64,000 nucleotides of DNA from Candidatus Chromulinivoraceae bacterium (GTDB lineage Bacteria; Patescibacteriota; Saccharimonadia; Saccharimonadales; Saccharimonadaceae), in the NCBI GenBank assembly GCA_035478595.1, contig DATIJL010000012.1, forward strand, positions 1 through 64,000, written 5' to 3'. Below the pieces are notes generated by a model. It saw nothing but the letters and a program-made list of their open reading frames with translations. It ran no database searches and was not told the origin of the DNA. Every line of letters begins with the position of its first letter. Position 1 is the stretch's first letter. Position numbers and translations under genes: made by a program. This document shows positions 31,801 through 41,035 of this stretch, piece after piece.

Positions 31801-32548
31801 CAAACAACAATTACTGCGGCTGGTTAAAAAACTAGCGCATAATAAAATTGTGCAGGCCGTCGCACTACCCGCGTGGGTACTTATCGGGTTTGGTGTTGCA
31901 CTTGTTATTGTGCAGCAGCTAGTCTATATTCTTATAGATTTTGGCGTGAGTTTTGCGAATGTCGATAGTTCAATTATAAATGCAGTGATTGCAGCCGTTA
32001 TTTATATTGTCAGTATTGCCATCGTAATTGGCGTTCCGTGGTATGTCAGACGCGACTTTATAACTAGAGAAGATCTAGGTATGGCGCGGCTTCCTAATTG
32101 GACAGATATCTTTTTATCTCCCGTTGGTTTTATCGTTTACCTGATCGGGTCGGGGCTACTTGTTTATATCGCTTCACAGATTATTCCAGGCTTCAACGCC
32201 GACCAAACCCAGTCGACTGGGTTTACCCATCTCATGTACTATTCACAGTACCTCGTCGCGTTCATCACGCTTATTATTGTGGCGCCACTAGCCGAGGAAA
32301 CACTTTTTAGAGGTTTTCTGTACGGTAAACTACGTAGGATCATGCCAGTATGGGTTGCTATGGTCGTCACCAGCGCACTTTTTGGCTTCGTACATGGCCA
32401 GTGGAATGTTGGCGTTGATGTTTTTGCACTTAGCTTAGTGCTTTGTGGTCTGCGTGAGGTAACGGGAAACATCTGGGCGGGTATGTTGCTTCACATGATA
32501 AAAAATGGCATAGCATTCTACATCCTCTTTGTGAATCCGATAATGTAA
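31778..32548 (+). CDS. CPBP (CAAX/Abi) family intramembrane protease
   Basis: The 256-aa membrane protein has six or more hydrophobic segments and the Abi/CPBP motifs: EETLFRGFLYG (EExxxR), FGFVHG (FxxxH) and a later HMIKNGIAF (HxxxN). The family includes the CAAX prenyl protease Rce1 and bacteriocin self-immunity proteins. Its start ATG 31778 lies inside rseP, so it is translationally linked; a later start is possible. Function here is unknown. Confidence 0.88.
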   Translation: MLVNSSSNKQQLLRLVKKLAHNKIVQAVALPAWVLIGFGVALVIVQQLVYILIDFGVSFANVDSSIINAVIAAVIYIVSIAIVIGVPWYVRRDFITREDLGMARLPNWTDIFLSPVGFIVYLIGSGLLVYIASQIIPGFNADQTQSTGFTHLMYYSQYLVAFITLIIVAPLAEETLFRGFLYGKLRRIMPVWVAMVVTSALFGFVHGQWNVGVDVFALSLVLCGLREVTGNIWAGMLLHMIKNGIAFYILFVNPIM

Positions 32549-32673
32549 GGTATAATATAGCCTAATGACGGAGATTTCCATTACATTTATCGCTCCCCGT
32601 ATGCCGGCTCGCCGGTAACTTTGACTTTACTCATATTTTCTATCAATTCGTAATGTAAGCAGGAGCAACAATT

Positions 32674-33915
32674 ATGCGCGTATCACATCTTTTTACTAAA
32701 ACCAGCAAAACAGCACCAGGGGATGAGGTTGCTAAAAACGCACAACTACTCATTCGCGCAGGCTATGTCTATAAAGTTATGGCTGGTGTTTATGCATATA
32801 CACCACTCGGTCTTCGGGTTCTCGAAAATATCAAACAGATTGTTCGTGAAGAGATGAATAAAGTTGGCGGACAAGAACTCATCATGACGAACCTACAGCG
32901 CAAAGAAACGTGGGAAACAACCACTCGCTGGAGCGATGACGTTGTAGATGTATGGTTTAAAACCAAGCTCAAGGACGATACGGAAGTTGGTCTTGCTTGG
33001 TCTCACGAAGAAGCTATTATGGAGATGATGCAGCACTTTGTAAACAGCTACAAAGATCTCCCAATTAGCGTCTACCAGTTCCAAACAAAGCTTCGTAATG
33101 AACTTCGAGCTAAGAGTGGTATCATGCGTGGTCGTGAGTTTGTTATGAAAGATATGTACTCGCTCCATACGAGTGCCGAAGATCTTGACGCTTATTATAG
33201 TAAAGTAACCGATGCTTACACGCGTATTTATGACCGTCTTGGTCTTGGCGAGGACACCTATGTTACGTTTGCTAGCGGTGGCGCCTTCACTAAGTTCAGT
33301 CACGAGTTTCAAACTATCTGTGATGCTGGAGAGGATATTCTCTACGTACACCGCGAGAAAAACATTGCTGTAAACGAAGAAGTTCTCGATGATGCCATTA
33401 AGGAGCTTGGTCTTTCAAAAGATGAGCTTGAGCGGGTAAAAAGCGCCGAGGTTGGCAATATCTTCAATTTCGGTACTGAAAAATCTGAACAGATGGGTAT
33501 CACGTTTACGGGCCAGGATGGCAAAGAACACCCTATTTATCTTGCATCGTATGGTATTGGCATTACTCGTGTTATGGGTGTTATCGTTGAAAAGTTCGCA
33601 GATGACAAGGGTATTATTTGGCCAGAGAGCGTTGCGCCAGCAAAAGTCTATCTTGTCCGTATTGGTGGAGCAGAGGCGACTCAACACGCAGACGAGCTCT
33701 ACAAAGAACTTACTGAAAAGGGAATTGAAGTACTCTACGATGATCGTGATGAGCGTCCGGGTGCGAAATTTGCCGACAGCGAACTTATGGGTATCCCACA
33801 TCGCGTAACGGTCAGCGATCGACTACTAGCGGAGCATAAGTACGAATATACACCTCGTATAAGTGGTGAAACGGAGGTGTTGACACGTGATGAGCTGCTT
33901 GTTAAACTAGGTTGA
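32674..33915 (+). CDS. proS: Prolyl-tRNA synthetase, short form
   Basis: ProRS (413 aa) charges tRNA-Pro. Class II motifs are seen in TPLGLRVLENI, RSGIMRGREF-like KSGIMRGREFVMKDMYSLH and the GIGITRVMG motif 3; an anticodon-binding domain (about 310-413) ends the protein. The roughly 180-residue editing insertion of long bacterial ProRS is missing, so mischarged Ala-tRNA-Pro would need another editor. GCAGGAG precedes the ATG. A leader of about 100 bases follows a TATAAT near 32552; I see no T-box in it. Confidence 0.96.
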   Translation: MRVSHLFTKTSKTAPGDEVAKNAQLLIRAGYVYKVMAGVYAYTPLGLRVLENIKQIVREEMNKVGGQELIMTNLQRKETWETTTRWSDDVVDVWFKTKLKDDTEVGLAWSHEEAIMEMMQHFVNSYKDLPISVYQFQTKLRNELRAKSGIMRGREFVMKDMYSLHTSAEDLDAYYSKVTDAYTRIYDRLGLGEDTYVTFASGGAFTKFSHEFQTICDAGEDILYVHREKNIAVNEEVLDDAIKELGLSKDELERVKSAEVGNIFNFGTEKSEQMGITFTGQDGKEHPIYLASYGIGITRVMGVIVEKFADDKGIIWPESVAPAKVYLVRIGGAEATQHADELYKELTEKGIEVLYDDRDERPGAKFADSELMGIPHRVTVSDRLLAEHKYEYTPRISGETEVLTRDELLVKLG

Positions 33916-34011
33916 ATTGTAAATCTATGAGTGGGGGTTTACACTATATATAGCGTATTATATTTGAATTGAAGCACTATTCGTAATCGAAAGGTGAAGG
34001 GAAAAAATTAG

Positions 34012-34467
34012 ATGAAAAAAACGTATCAGATCACAAGTGAGGGTAGGCAAGAACTAGAGGCTGAGCTTGAAGAGCTCAAGGGTCGTCGCGGTGCGATTGC
34101 AGACAAAATTGCTGAAGCTCGTGACTATGGTGACCTGAGCGAAAATGCAGAGTATGATGCTGCCCGCGAAGAGCAGGGTTTAGTAGAAAGCCGCATTGCC
34201 GAAATCGAAGACATTCTCCTTAACGCTGAACTTATTAAGAGCAGCAAAAGCTCGCACGTTAGTCTTGGAAGCAAGGTAGAGCTCAAAACTGGTAAGAAGA
34301 CTGTTGTTTACAACGTCGTTGGTCCTGTGGAGGCTGATCCCCTTGAAGGGAAGATCAGTAACGAATCACCAATCGGTGAAGCACTTATGGGTAAAAAAGT
34401 AGGTGACAGCGTCACTATCACCACTCCAAAAGGTGAGATCTCCTACGAGATTGTCTCAATTCACTAA
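34012..34467 (+). CDS. greA: Transcription elongation factor GreA
   Basis: GreA (151 aa) rescues backtracked RNA polymerase. The N-terminal coiled coil with ARDYGDLSENAEYDAAREEQ carries the conserved acidic tip, and the FKBP-like C-terminal half has SPIGEALMGKKVGD. GGTGAAGGG lies just upstream of the ATG. greA followed by lysS is a frequent arrangement. Length is slightly below 158 aa typical. Confidence 0.97.
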   Translation: MKKTYQITSEGRQELEAELEELKGRRGAIADKIAEARDYGDLSENAEYDAAREEQGLVESRIAEIEDILLNAELIKSSKSSHVSLGSKVELKTGKKTVVYNVVGPVEADPLEGKISNESPIGEALMGKKVGDSVTITTPKGEISYEIVSIH

Positions 34468-34638
34468 TAATCCATAGTAGTCTTTAGAAGTGATGGCGTC
34501 TACCGTACTGGTGGCCGTCATTTCTTCATTCGCCCTGTTTTGTAAACTTATGCGAATAGGTTCACTCTTAACTAAGAGTGTCAATTCATTCAAACAATAA
34601 AAGACTTTTTTCCGTTAATACGCTATACTGTAACAGAT

Positions 34639-36141
34639 ATGGCAACACTGCAGGACTACCGTGACGAGCGGTTAAGAAAATTAGAAGAACTCAAATCAAT
34701 CGGGGTTAATCCGTACCCAGCGGAAAGTCACCGTACTCATAACGCGGGCGAGATCTCGCCAAAATTTGCCGAGCTTGAAGGTAAGACGGTTACCGTGGCC
34801 GGTCGCGTTGTCGGTCTGCGTAAGTTTGGTAAGTTGGCGTTTATTGTGGTCAAAGATTTTAGCGGACAAGTGCAGTTATTCCTTCGTGATGGTGACATGG
34901 ATATGCTCGACGCTCCTAAAAGTGTCCTTGGTATCAAAGAACTGCCCCTCCTTGATACGGGTGATTTCGTTGAAGCTACAGGTGAAGTTATCAAAACTAA
35001 AACTGGTGAGATATCTGTCGGCGTTAAAACATTGCGCCTTCTTACGAAAAGCTTGCGTCCAATTCCGACTGAGTTGACTAATAAAGAAGAGCGTCTTCGC
35101 CGCCGTTACCTCGACATGGGCGTCAATCAAGATGTACGGGATCGTTTCGTCCGTCGCTCAAAGTTCTGGCAAGCAACACGTGATTATCTTAACAGCCATG
35201 ACTTCATAGAGGTAAATATCCCTGTGCTTGAACATACGACTGGTGGTGCTGATGCTAATCCGTTTGTCACCCACATGGACGCTCTTGGTCAAGATTTTTA
35301 TCTTCGGATAAGTCACGAGCTTCCACTTAAACGACTTGTTGGCGCTGGTTTTGAAAAGGTTTACGATCTTGGTCCACGTTTTCGCAACGAGAACTACAGC
35401 GACGAACATCTTCCCGAGCATGTGGCTATGGAATGGTACTGGGCTTATGCTAACTGGCGGGATGGTATGGCATTTATGGAAGGCATGTATAAATATGTGC
35501 TTCAAGAGACATTCGGTACACTCAAATTTAAACTTGGTAGGTTTGATGTTGATATGAGTGGTGAGTGGGAGGTCTGGGACTATGCCGAGGTTATTAAAAA
35601 GCATTACGATATTGATGTTTACGAAAGTTCGCTCGATGATGTCAAAAAGGCGCTTGCAGATAACAAGCTAGAAGTAGAGCAAACTGAAAACCGCGCTCGT
35701 GGTATTGATAAGCTCTGGAAGAATATTCGCAAAGACGTTGCTGGGCCTGTGTGGCTTATTAATACGCCTAAGTTCATTAGTCCACTCGCTAAGAGTAATC
35801 CTGACGATGATAATACCGTCCAACGTTTCCAGCCGGTTATCGTGGGTAGTGAGCTTGGTAATGGCTTTTCCGAGCTAAACGATCCGATCGATCAGCTTAA
35901 TCGATTTCTTGAACAGCAGGCAATGCGCGAAGCGGGGGATGACGAGGCGATGATGCTCGATATTGACTTCGTTGAGATGCTCGAATATGGCATGCCACCA
36001 GCTTGTGGCTGGGGTTATAGTGAACGCGTTTTCTGGATTTTTGAGGGTGTCACTGCGCGTGAAGGTGTACCATTCCCACAGCTTCGCGTCGAGTATGACT
36101 CTACGACACGTGAGCTCTATCCTGGTGTAAAATTTGATTAA
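34639..36141 (+). CDS. lysS: Lysyl-tRNA synthetase, class II
   Basis: LysRS (500 aa) has an N-terminal OB-fold (about 50-150, GRVVGLRKFGKLAFIVVKD) and a class II core with RRRYLDMG (motif 1), PRFRNE (motif 2) and the motif 3 area near the C-terminus. TATACT is nine bases before ATG 34639 and there is no Shine-Dalgarno, so the mRNA is nearly leaderless. An intrinsic terminator overlaps the stop. Confidence 0.97.
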   Translation: MATLQDYRDERLRKLEELKSIGVNPYPAESHRTHNAGEISPKFAELEGKTVTVAGRVVGLRKFGKLAFIVVKDFSGQVQLFLRDGDMDMLDAPKSVLGIKELPLLDTGDFVEATGEVIKTKTGEISVGVKTLRLLTKSLRPIPTELTNKEERLRRRYLDMGVNQDVRDRFVRRSKFWQATRDYLNSHDFIEVNIPVLEHTTGGADANPFVTHMDALGQDFYLRISHELPLKRLVGAGFEKVYDLGPRFRNENYSDEHLPEHVAMEWYWAYANWRDGMAFMEGMYKYVLQETFGTLKFKLGRFDVDMSGEWEVWDYAEVIKKHYDIDVYESSLDDVKKALADNKLEVEQTENRARGIDKLWKNIRKDVAGPVWLINTPKFISPLAKSNPDDDNTVQRFQPVIVGSELGNGFSELNDPIDQLNRFLEQQAMREAGDDEAMMLDIDFVEMLEYGMPPACGWGYSERVFWIFEGVTAREGVPFPQLRVEYDSTTRELYPGVKFD

Positions 36142-36168
36142 AAAATAGCTCCTCTGGGAGCTATTTTT
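36141..36168 (+). terminator. Intrinsic terminator after lysS
   Basis: A-tract, 12-bp stem AAAAATAGCTCC with its complement, and TTTTT. It may also serve the convergent gene at 36188. Confidence 0.85.
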
Positions 36169-36187
36169 ATGTATAGTTCAAATAGTA

Positions 36188-36505
36188 TTAGGCGGTCTTA
36201 TTGATCGCGTCAGTGTTCTCGGCAATCTCACCCATTAAGATAGCAATTTCATCTTCTACAATTTCTTTCAGCTCAGGTACGTTCTGTTGTAGCCATGTGC
36301 CAATCTGTTCGTCGGTGCTATTCGCCTCTTGTAGGTTAATTAACTGCTCGAGTCGAGTCTCGTCAAGTGTTGAGGCTACTTCCGCGCCGATGCGCTCTTG
36401 TAATATTTCGTTCAAGTGCTCAAGCAACGATTCTTCATCCTGGTCGCCAATAGCAACGCCAAATGTTTTAAGTGTGTCTTCTGTGATATATTGTTCTTCC
36501 ATCAT
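36188..36505 (-). CDS. Acidic helical hypothetical protein (DUF5663-like)
   Basis: The 105-aa protein is very acidic and probably all-helical. Its layout, EHLNEILQERIGAEVASTLDE followed by LEQLINLQEANSTDEQIGTWLQQNVPEL, resembles small DUF5663-type proteins common in Saccharibacteria, as I recall; no function is known. Met1 and Met2 are both possible starts. It sits just upstream-to-downstream of the larger charged protein on the same strand and both may be co-transcribed. Confidence 0.6.
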   Translation of the reverse strand: MMEEQYITEDTLKTFGVAIGDQDEESLLEHLNEILQERIGAEVASTLDETRLEQLINLQEANSTDEQIGTWLQQNVPELKEIVEDEIAILMGEIAENTDAINKTA

Positions 36506-36543
36506 AATCCTTTGATTTTTATCTATGTAATAGTCTTACTATA

Positions 36544-37509
36544 CTACTCTCTGCCAAAGTCCATCCAGGCGGTTGCGGCTGCCGAGGCACTCGCCCGCGC
36601 GCGGCCTAATAAGGCGAGTGCGCCTTTACCTAGCTTTCCGAGCTTAAGTTTCTGAACGATATTCTTTGCACGTTCACTCACATTTTTAACTCGTTCGCGG
36701 CGTCTTTCACGTCGTTCTGCTGCAGCTGCAGCTCGTTCCGTGGCTTTTTCGCGAGCAGCAAGGGCACGCTCTTCGTCGCTACCAGTCTCTTTTTCGGACT
36801 CGGTGGTTGCTTTAGTCTCGGACTCTGTAACCTCGGGGACACTTTTCTCGTCAGGCTCTGGAGCGGGGGATTCAGACACGGTATCTTTATCAGGAGCTGG
36901 CTCCTTAGTCTCAGCGGCGGTATCGTCTGCTTCGGTGTCTATTAGTTCGGGTTCCCCCATGATTGCCTCATTCTGTTCGTCAGAAAGAAATCCAGCAGTT
37001 CGAGCGTCGCGGCGTTCTTTGGCTGCGACGTACTTACGCGCAATCCAGGCAGAAAAGTTCATATTTAACTTACCCTTACCCTGTTTGTGCCATTCACCCC
37101 GAGGCGGAATAATACCTTGAGACTCCAAAAAACTAAGGCTGGCGTTTCCGATCTTATTAAAGAGCTTTTTAGCTTTTTCACGACGCTCTTGACTGCGTTC
37201 GTTGCTTTCTCGTTCCTTGACTACGTCTATGTTCTCTGTATAAGAGTCGTACGCTTGATCCTGTGCTTGAGCCTTGCGGCTCTGGTCTTCATTTAAGGCT
37301 TCTTTATGAGCCTTATTAATTGCCCGGTCTTCAAGGAATGAACCTACTTTTTCTGCAGTGATCTCAAGGCGAATAGCCCATTTTGAAGTAACACGCGTAT
37401 CGATTGGTTCTTCGATTGAATTGATTTCGTCTATCGTTTCCGGATCCACATCAGGTGTGGCGGGAAGCGATTCGGGTGCTGGTAGTGTGCTAGGTAAGTG
37501 CTCAGACAT
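36544..37509 (-). CDS. Highly charged low-complexity protein
   Basis: No family recognised in this 321-aa protein. A Pro/Glu-rich N-terminus is followed by a helical charged region (about 45-170). The section from about 185 to 240 is Glu/Thr/Ser/Pro-rich and looks disordered, and the C-terminal part is Arg/Ala/Lys-rich (EKATERAAAAAERRERRR), ending in an amphipathic GALALLGRARASASAAATA. No signal peptide or clear membrane helix. The acid-then-base pattern suggests a nucleic-acid or partner-binding scaffold; that is speculation. Confidence 0.65.
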   Translation of the reverse strand: MSEHLPSTLPAPESLPATPDVDPETIDEINSIEEPIDTRVTSKWAIRLEITAEKVGSFLEDRAINKAHKEALNEDQSRKAQAQDQAYDSYTENIDVVKERESNERSQERREKAKKLFNKIGNASLSFLESQGIIPPRGEWHKQGKGKLNMNFSAWIARKYVAAKERRDARTAGFLSDEQNEAIMGEPELIDTEADDTAAETKEPAPDKDTVSESPAPEPDEKSVPEVTESETKATTESEKETGSDEERALAAREKATERAAAAAERRERRRERVKNVSERAKNIVQKLKLGKLGKGALALLGRARASASAAATAWMDFGRE

Positions 37510-37601
37510 ATTTTTCTGTTTTTGTTATGTTGTATATACATATAAGCATAAACATGTTTAAAAGTCAATGACCATCAAACATTTAACAGAAAAAACAATA
37601 G

Positions 37602-37638
37602 TTGTACAAAATAGGAATTATACTATACTAAGTATAGT
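37602..37638 (+). promoter_or_regulatory. Promoter with 17-bp palindrome
   Basis: TTGTAC (37602-37607), 16 bases, TATACT (37624-37629). The -10 lies inside the perfect palindrome ACTATACT-A-AGTATAGT (37622-37638), which may be an operator for the FMN reductase gene. Confidence 0.5.
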
Positions 37639-37661
37639 ATTTTGTAATAAGGGAGTAAAAA

Positions 37662-38207
37662 ATGACCAAAATTGCCGTATTTGTAGGTAGTCTGCAAAAG
37701 GAGTCGTACAATAAAAAAATAGCTAAAACGCTTGAAAAGCTTTTGCCTGAAGGCGTAGAGTTTAACTATGTTGATCTTCAGCTACCTCTTTTTAACCAGG
37801 ATCTTGAGTCTAACTATCCGGTTGAAGCTCAGGCTGTCAAAGATATCGTAGTAGCGGCGGATGGTGTATTGTTTGTGACACCTGAATATAACAGAAGCAT
37901 ACCGGGTGTGCTAAAAAATGCCATCGACTGGGCTAGTCGGCCATATGGTACAAGTGCTTTTGCAGGTAAGCCAGTCGGAATGATTGGTGCTTCTATCAGT
38001 CCTGTTGGAACAGCCATCGCTCAGTCTGACCTTCGGCATATTGTGGCATTCCTAGGCATGAAACTGATGGGCCAGCCAGAGGTGTATGTAGCAAATACAA
38101 TGGGATTGTCATTTGACGAAGACGGCTTACTAACTGACGAGCATTGGCGCGAAAATCTCAAAAAATATGGTGAAGCTTTGACTGCATGGATAGAGTCTGA
38201 GAAGTAA
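37662..38207 (+). CDS. NAD(P)H-dependent FMN reductase (flavodoxin-like)
   Basis: The 181-aa protein is of the NADPH-dependent FMN/chromate/quinone reductase family. It shows FVGSLQKESYNKKI (phosphate-binding loop), VTPEYNRSIPGVLKNAIDWASRP (the family signature PEYNxSxPGxLKNAIDWxSR) and FAGKPVGMIGAS. It probably reduces quinones or other electrophiles. GGGAG lies before the ATG, giving a leadered mRNA. A palindromic promoter upstream suggests regulation. Monocistronic. Confidence 0.93.
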   Translation: MTKIAVFVGSLQKESYNKKIAKTLEKLLPEGVEFNYVDLQLPLFNQDLESNYPVEAQAVKDIVVAADGVLFVTPEYNRSIPGVLKNAIDWASRPYGTSAFAGKPVGMIGASISPVGTAIAQSDLRHIVAFLGMKLMGQPEVYVANTMGLSFDEDGLLTDEHWRENLKKYGEALTAWIESEK

Positions 38208-38250
38208 CAATCTTGACTTTTAAGCATATGTATGATATAAAAATATCACA

Positions 38251-38916
38251 ATGCGTTTACGACGAGACAAACACGAAAAAACATCCACAGCTGTGAACGA
38301 AATACCTGTTTTACAGGGGAGAACACCTAACGTTCTTCGAGGACATGAGGATAATCCAGAGCAGCCGGTACGGATTTTGTCTCAGTACGGTGTGGTTGAT
38401 ATGGAATCGGGCCAGTCTAGGCTTCAGATGGAACTGATTTGGGCGCAAACTGCAGTTGACCTTAAGAGAATTAAGGTAGAGGATATAAACGAAATCCTTT
38501 TGACGATGGGTGAACGTGTCGTGAAGCCGCTTCTTTCTGGGGTCGCACAGCAGTTTGGTCGCTATATTATTGAACATCCGCGTGCGCATGAAGAAGACCC
38601 AATTGAAGGCGAGGTCTTTGTATTAGGTCGTCGGTTAACCGACTACTCTTTTATAGAGCAGGGTGATGAAATTACAGTGACATCCCATCGATTTGTTGAC
38701 TCGGTTCGTGAGAAAGTGGATATTCCTGCTGGTTCACGTATGACGGCAGCGGTTACGATGAGCGCACCCGAGGCTGTACCGTGGACGCAAGAAGTGCTTG
38801 AGGCTAAGAATGTGAATTCAGTAGTAAACACCACTGGTGACCCGACGGACGAAGAGAAATTTACGCGTCGTGTTCGCGATGCAATCGGTTTATATAGAAC
38901 TATGAACGATTTATAA
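38251..38916 (+). CDS. Hypothetical protein, function unknown
   Basis: No family recognised for this 221-aa soluble protein. It starts with a basic stretch (MRLRRDKHEK), then a mixed alpha/beta region (MESGQSRLQMELIWAQTAVD) and a beta-rich middle (GEVFVLGRRLTDYSFIEQGD). An AT-rich element (TATAAA at 38236-38241) lies nine bases before the ATG. A strong terminator begins at its stop codon. The open frame, own promoter and terminator support a real gene. Confidence 0.65.
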   Translation: MRLRRDKHEKTSTAVNEIPVLQGRTPNVLRGHEDNPEQPVRILSQYGVVDMESGQSRLQMELIWAQTAVDLKRIKVEDINEILLTMGERVVKPLLSGVAQQFGRYIIEHPRAHEEDPIEGEVFVLGRRLTDYSFIEQGDEITVTSHRFVDSVREKVDIPAGSRMTAAVTMSAPEAVPWTQEVLEAKNVNSVVNTTGDPTDEEKFTRRVRDAIGLYRTMNDL

Positions 38917-38946
38917 ATAAGACCGGCTATCAAGGCCGGTCTTATT
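38916..38946 (+). terminator. Intrinsic terminator
   Basis: A 12-bp stem (38916-38927 with 38935-38946), 7-base loop and TT-rich tail. Confidence 0.85.
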
Positions 38947-38987
38947 TTGGGCTTGTATTTTTGTAGTACCTTGTATAACATAGAACT

Positions 38988-39329
38988 ATGACACAGAAAA
39001 GTTCAAGCGAAGAATATGCCGAACAATTGGCAGTGCAACTGCGCAAGGGTTTTTTGGCGTACTGCGTTTTAAAGGTGTGTAGCGACATTCCTGTCTACAC
39101 AAGTGATGTAATTCGTCGCTTGCGCGACGCCGAGCTCGTGGTTGTAGAGGGTACGATCTATCCGTTACTTAGTCGTCTACAAAAAGATGGACTTTTGACA
39201 CACGAATGGCAGGAATCGGAGCAGGGACCACCTCGCAAATACTACAAAGTAACCGATTTTGGGCGTGAGGTTATGAGTGAAGTGACACATAAGATTACAA
39301 CGTTAAATACAACGCTGAAGAAGCTATAA
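38988..39329 (+). CDS. PadR-family transcriptional regulator
   Basis: The 113-aa protein has the PadR winged helix: LRKGFLAYCVLKVC, then VEGTIYPLLSRLQKDGLL and the wing QGPPRKYYKVTDFG. These repressors often control efflux or envelope-stress genes. It is first in an apparent operon with a PspC protein and an ABC exporter. TATAAC/TAACAT lies about six to eight bases before the ATG, a leaderless-type start. Confidence 0.92.
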   Translation: MTQKSSSEEYAEQLAVQLRKGFLAYCVLKVCSDIPVYTSDVIRRLRDAELVVVEGTIYPLLSRLQKDGLLTHEWQESEQGPPRKYYKVTDFGREVMSEVTHKITTLNTTLKKL

Positions 39330-39338
39330 GGAAAAGCT

Positions 39339-40337
39339 ATGAAAGAAGTTACGAGAATTCATATCGCCAAAACCTCCTACGACGTAGAGATTGGTGCAAA
39401 AAAGGACCTTGAAGTATATCTGAAAGCGTTGGAGGCATATAGCCACGATGCTGATTTGGTAGAAGACGTTGAAATTAGGATGACTGAAATTTTGGCCGAG
39501 CGTGGCGTTAAAAAAGATCATGTGATTTCAAGTGCTGATGTAAAGGCGTTGAAGACACAACTGGGAGAACCTCAAGAATTTAAAGCCGATGGTGAGGACA
39601 TAGAGGATTCTGTAGAAAACGAGATTCCTATGAATAGCGCTGGTCGCAAGCTGTACCGTGATACCGATCATGCGGTTCTTGGTGGTGTACTAAGTGGAAT
39701 CGCGGCGTTCTTTGGAGTTAGCCCGGCTCTTATTCGTGTTGTGTTCATCTTACTTCTACTTGCATCGTTCGGTACGGCGCTTTTAGCGTATATACTTTTA
39801 TGGGCGGTTGTTCCACCTGCTCGCACAGCTGCGGATAGGTTGCAAATGGCTGGAAAGCCAGTCACGATTGCTTCAATTCGTGAGGTAAACGAAACGATCG
39901 AGCCAAGGGCAACTAGGATGGATGAAGGTACAAAGCGAGTGCTTCAAAATATCGTCGGTGTTGTGTGCGTTGTTGGCGCTGCTGGAACAGCATTCTTTAC
40001 GGCAATGGTAGGCTTCGCAGTGTTCTTCAATCGCTACAGAGCATTTACACAGAATATCGCTGAATCGCATATGCTGACGATAGCATTGGTCTTTGCTATC
40101 ATAGCCGGATTACTTCTTGCTTCATTATTCGGTGTATTGGCCTATGCCGCTTTTGCGCGAAAAATGACCAAGCGTGTCATTACGAGCGTTTGTATTATTA
40201 TCTGTGTAGGACTGCTAAGCTTTTTCGCGGCTGTTGGCCTGACACAATACGTTGTTGTAAAATCACGAGTTGAACAAGATGGTACGATGCCAACGATGCA
40301 ATTTATTGAGCCACGTAATATAAAGGTAACCAGGTAG
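39339..40337 (+). CDS. PspC-domain membrane protein
   Basis: The 332-aa protein begins with a cytoplasmic charged region (about 1-100), then a PspC domain (RKLYRDTDHAVLGGVLSGIAAFFG and two helices) and further helices at about 205-310. PspC proteins sense membrane stress, and fusions of this sort often follow PadR regulators in front of ABC exporters. Start follows AAGGAAAAG within ten bases of the padR stop. Exact role is inferred from context. Confidence 0.88.
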   Translation: MKEVTRIHIAKTSYDVEIGAKKDLEVYLKALEAYSHDADLVEDVEIRMTEILAERGVKKDHVISSADVKALKTQLGEPQEFKADGEDIEDSVENEIPMNSAGRKLYRDTDHAVLGGVLSGIAAFFGVSPALIRVVFILLLLASFGTALLAYILLWAVVPPARTAADRLQMAGKPVTIASIREVNETIEPRATRMDEGTKRVLQNIVGVVCVVGAAGTAFFTAMVGFAVFFNRYRAFTQNIAESHMLTIALVFAIIAGLLLASLFGVLAYAAFARKMTKRVITSVCIIICVGLLSFFAAVGLTQYVVVKSRVEQDGTMPTMQFIEPRNIKVTR

Positions 40338-40339
40338 GG

Positions 40340-41035
40340 ATGATGATAGAAATAAAGCATGTCACAAAAACGTACGGTAAAAAACAGAACATTTTTACAG
40401 CGCTAGATGATATTAACTTTGATATTCCGGAAGGTGCCAGTGTTGCTATTATAGGTAAGTCAGGTTCGGGAAAATCGACGCTTATGCATGTAATGAGTGG
40501 TCTTGACCGTGCGAATAAGGGCGAGGTTGTGATTGATGGTCGCAGCATTATGAAGCTTAGTCAAAAACAGATTGACATGTTTCGTTCTCGTCGCATGAGT
40601 TTCATCTTTCAGAGCTTTTTCGTTCAAGCCAACGAATCTTGTTACGACAACGTGAGCTTACCTTTAGAAATTGCTAACGTTTCGCAGCGAACGCGCGACA
40701 AGAAAATTGAAGCAGCGCTTGAAGCGGTGGAACTGCTTGATAAAAAAGAATCTCGCGCTCGCGATCTCTCGGGTGGCCAAAAGCAACGTCTTGCCATTGC
40801 GCGTGCTATTGTTAATAATCCAAAAATTTTATTCGCAGATGAACCAACTGGCAACCTTGATAGCGCAACCGGGGAAGTCGTTGAAAAGCTGCTTTTTGGT
40901 TATAACAAGAATAATGGTGCGACATTGATTATTGTGACGCATGATCCAGAGCTTGCGGCAAAGTGTGATATGCGTGTTCATATTAAGGATGGCAAAATTG
41001 AAAAGATTGAAACAGCAAAAAGGAGTGCTAAATAA
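40340..41035 (+). CDS. ABC transporter ATP-binding protein (LolD/MacB type)
   Basis: The 231-aa ATPase has Walker [10 protein letters not shown], the signature LSGGQ, Walker [11 protein letters not shown] and the H-loop THDPEL. The sequence belongs with the LolD/MacB/FtsE group that drives FtsX-type permeases. It begins two bases after the pspC stop and overlaps the permease start by one base, so the pair makes one transporter. Confidence 0.95.
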   Translation: MMIEIKHVTKTYGKKQNIFTALDDINFDIPEGASVAIIGKSGSGKSTLMHVMSGLDRANKGEVVIDGRSIMKLSQKQIDMFRSRRMSFIFQSFFVQANESCYDNVSLPLEIANVSQRTRDKKIEAALEAVELLDKKESRARDLSGGQKQRLAIARAIVNNPKILFADEPTGNLDSATGEVVEKLLFGYNKNNGATLIIVTHDPELAAKCDMRVHIKDGKIEKIETAKRSAK

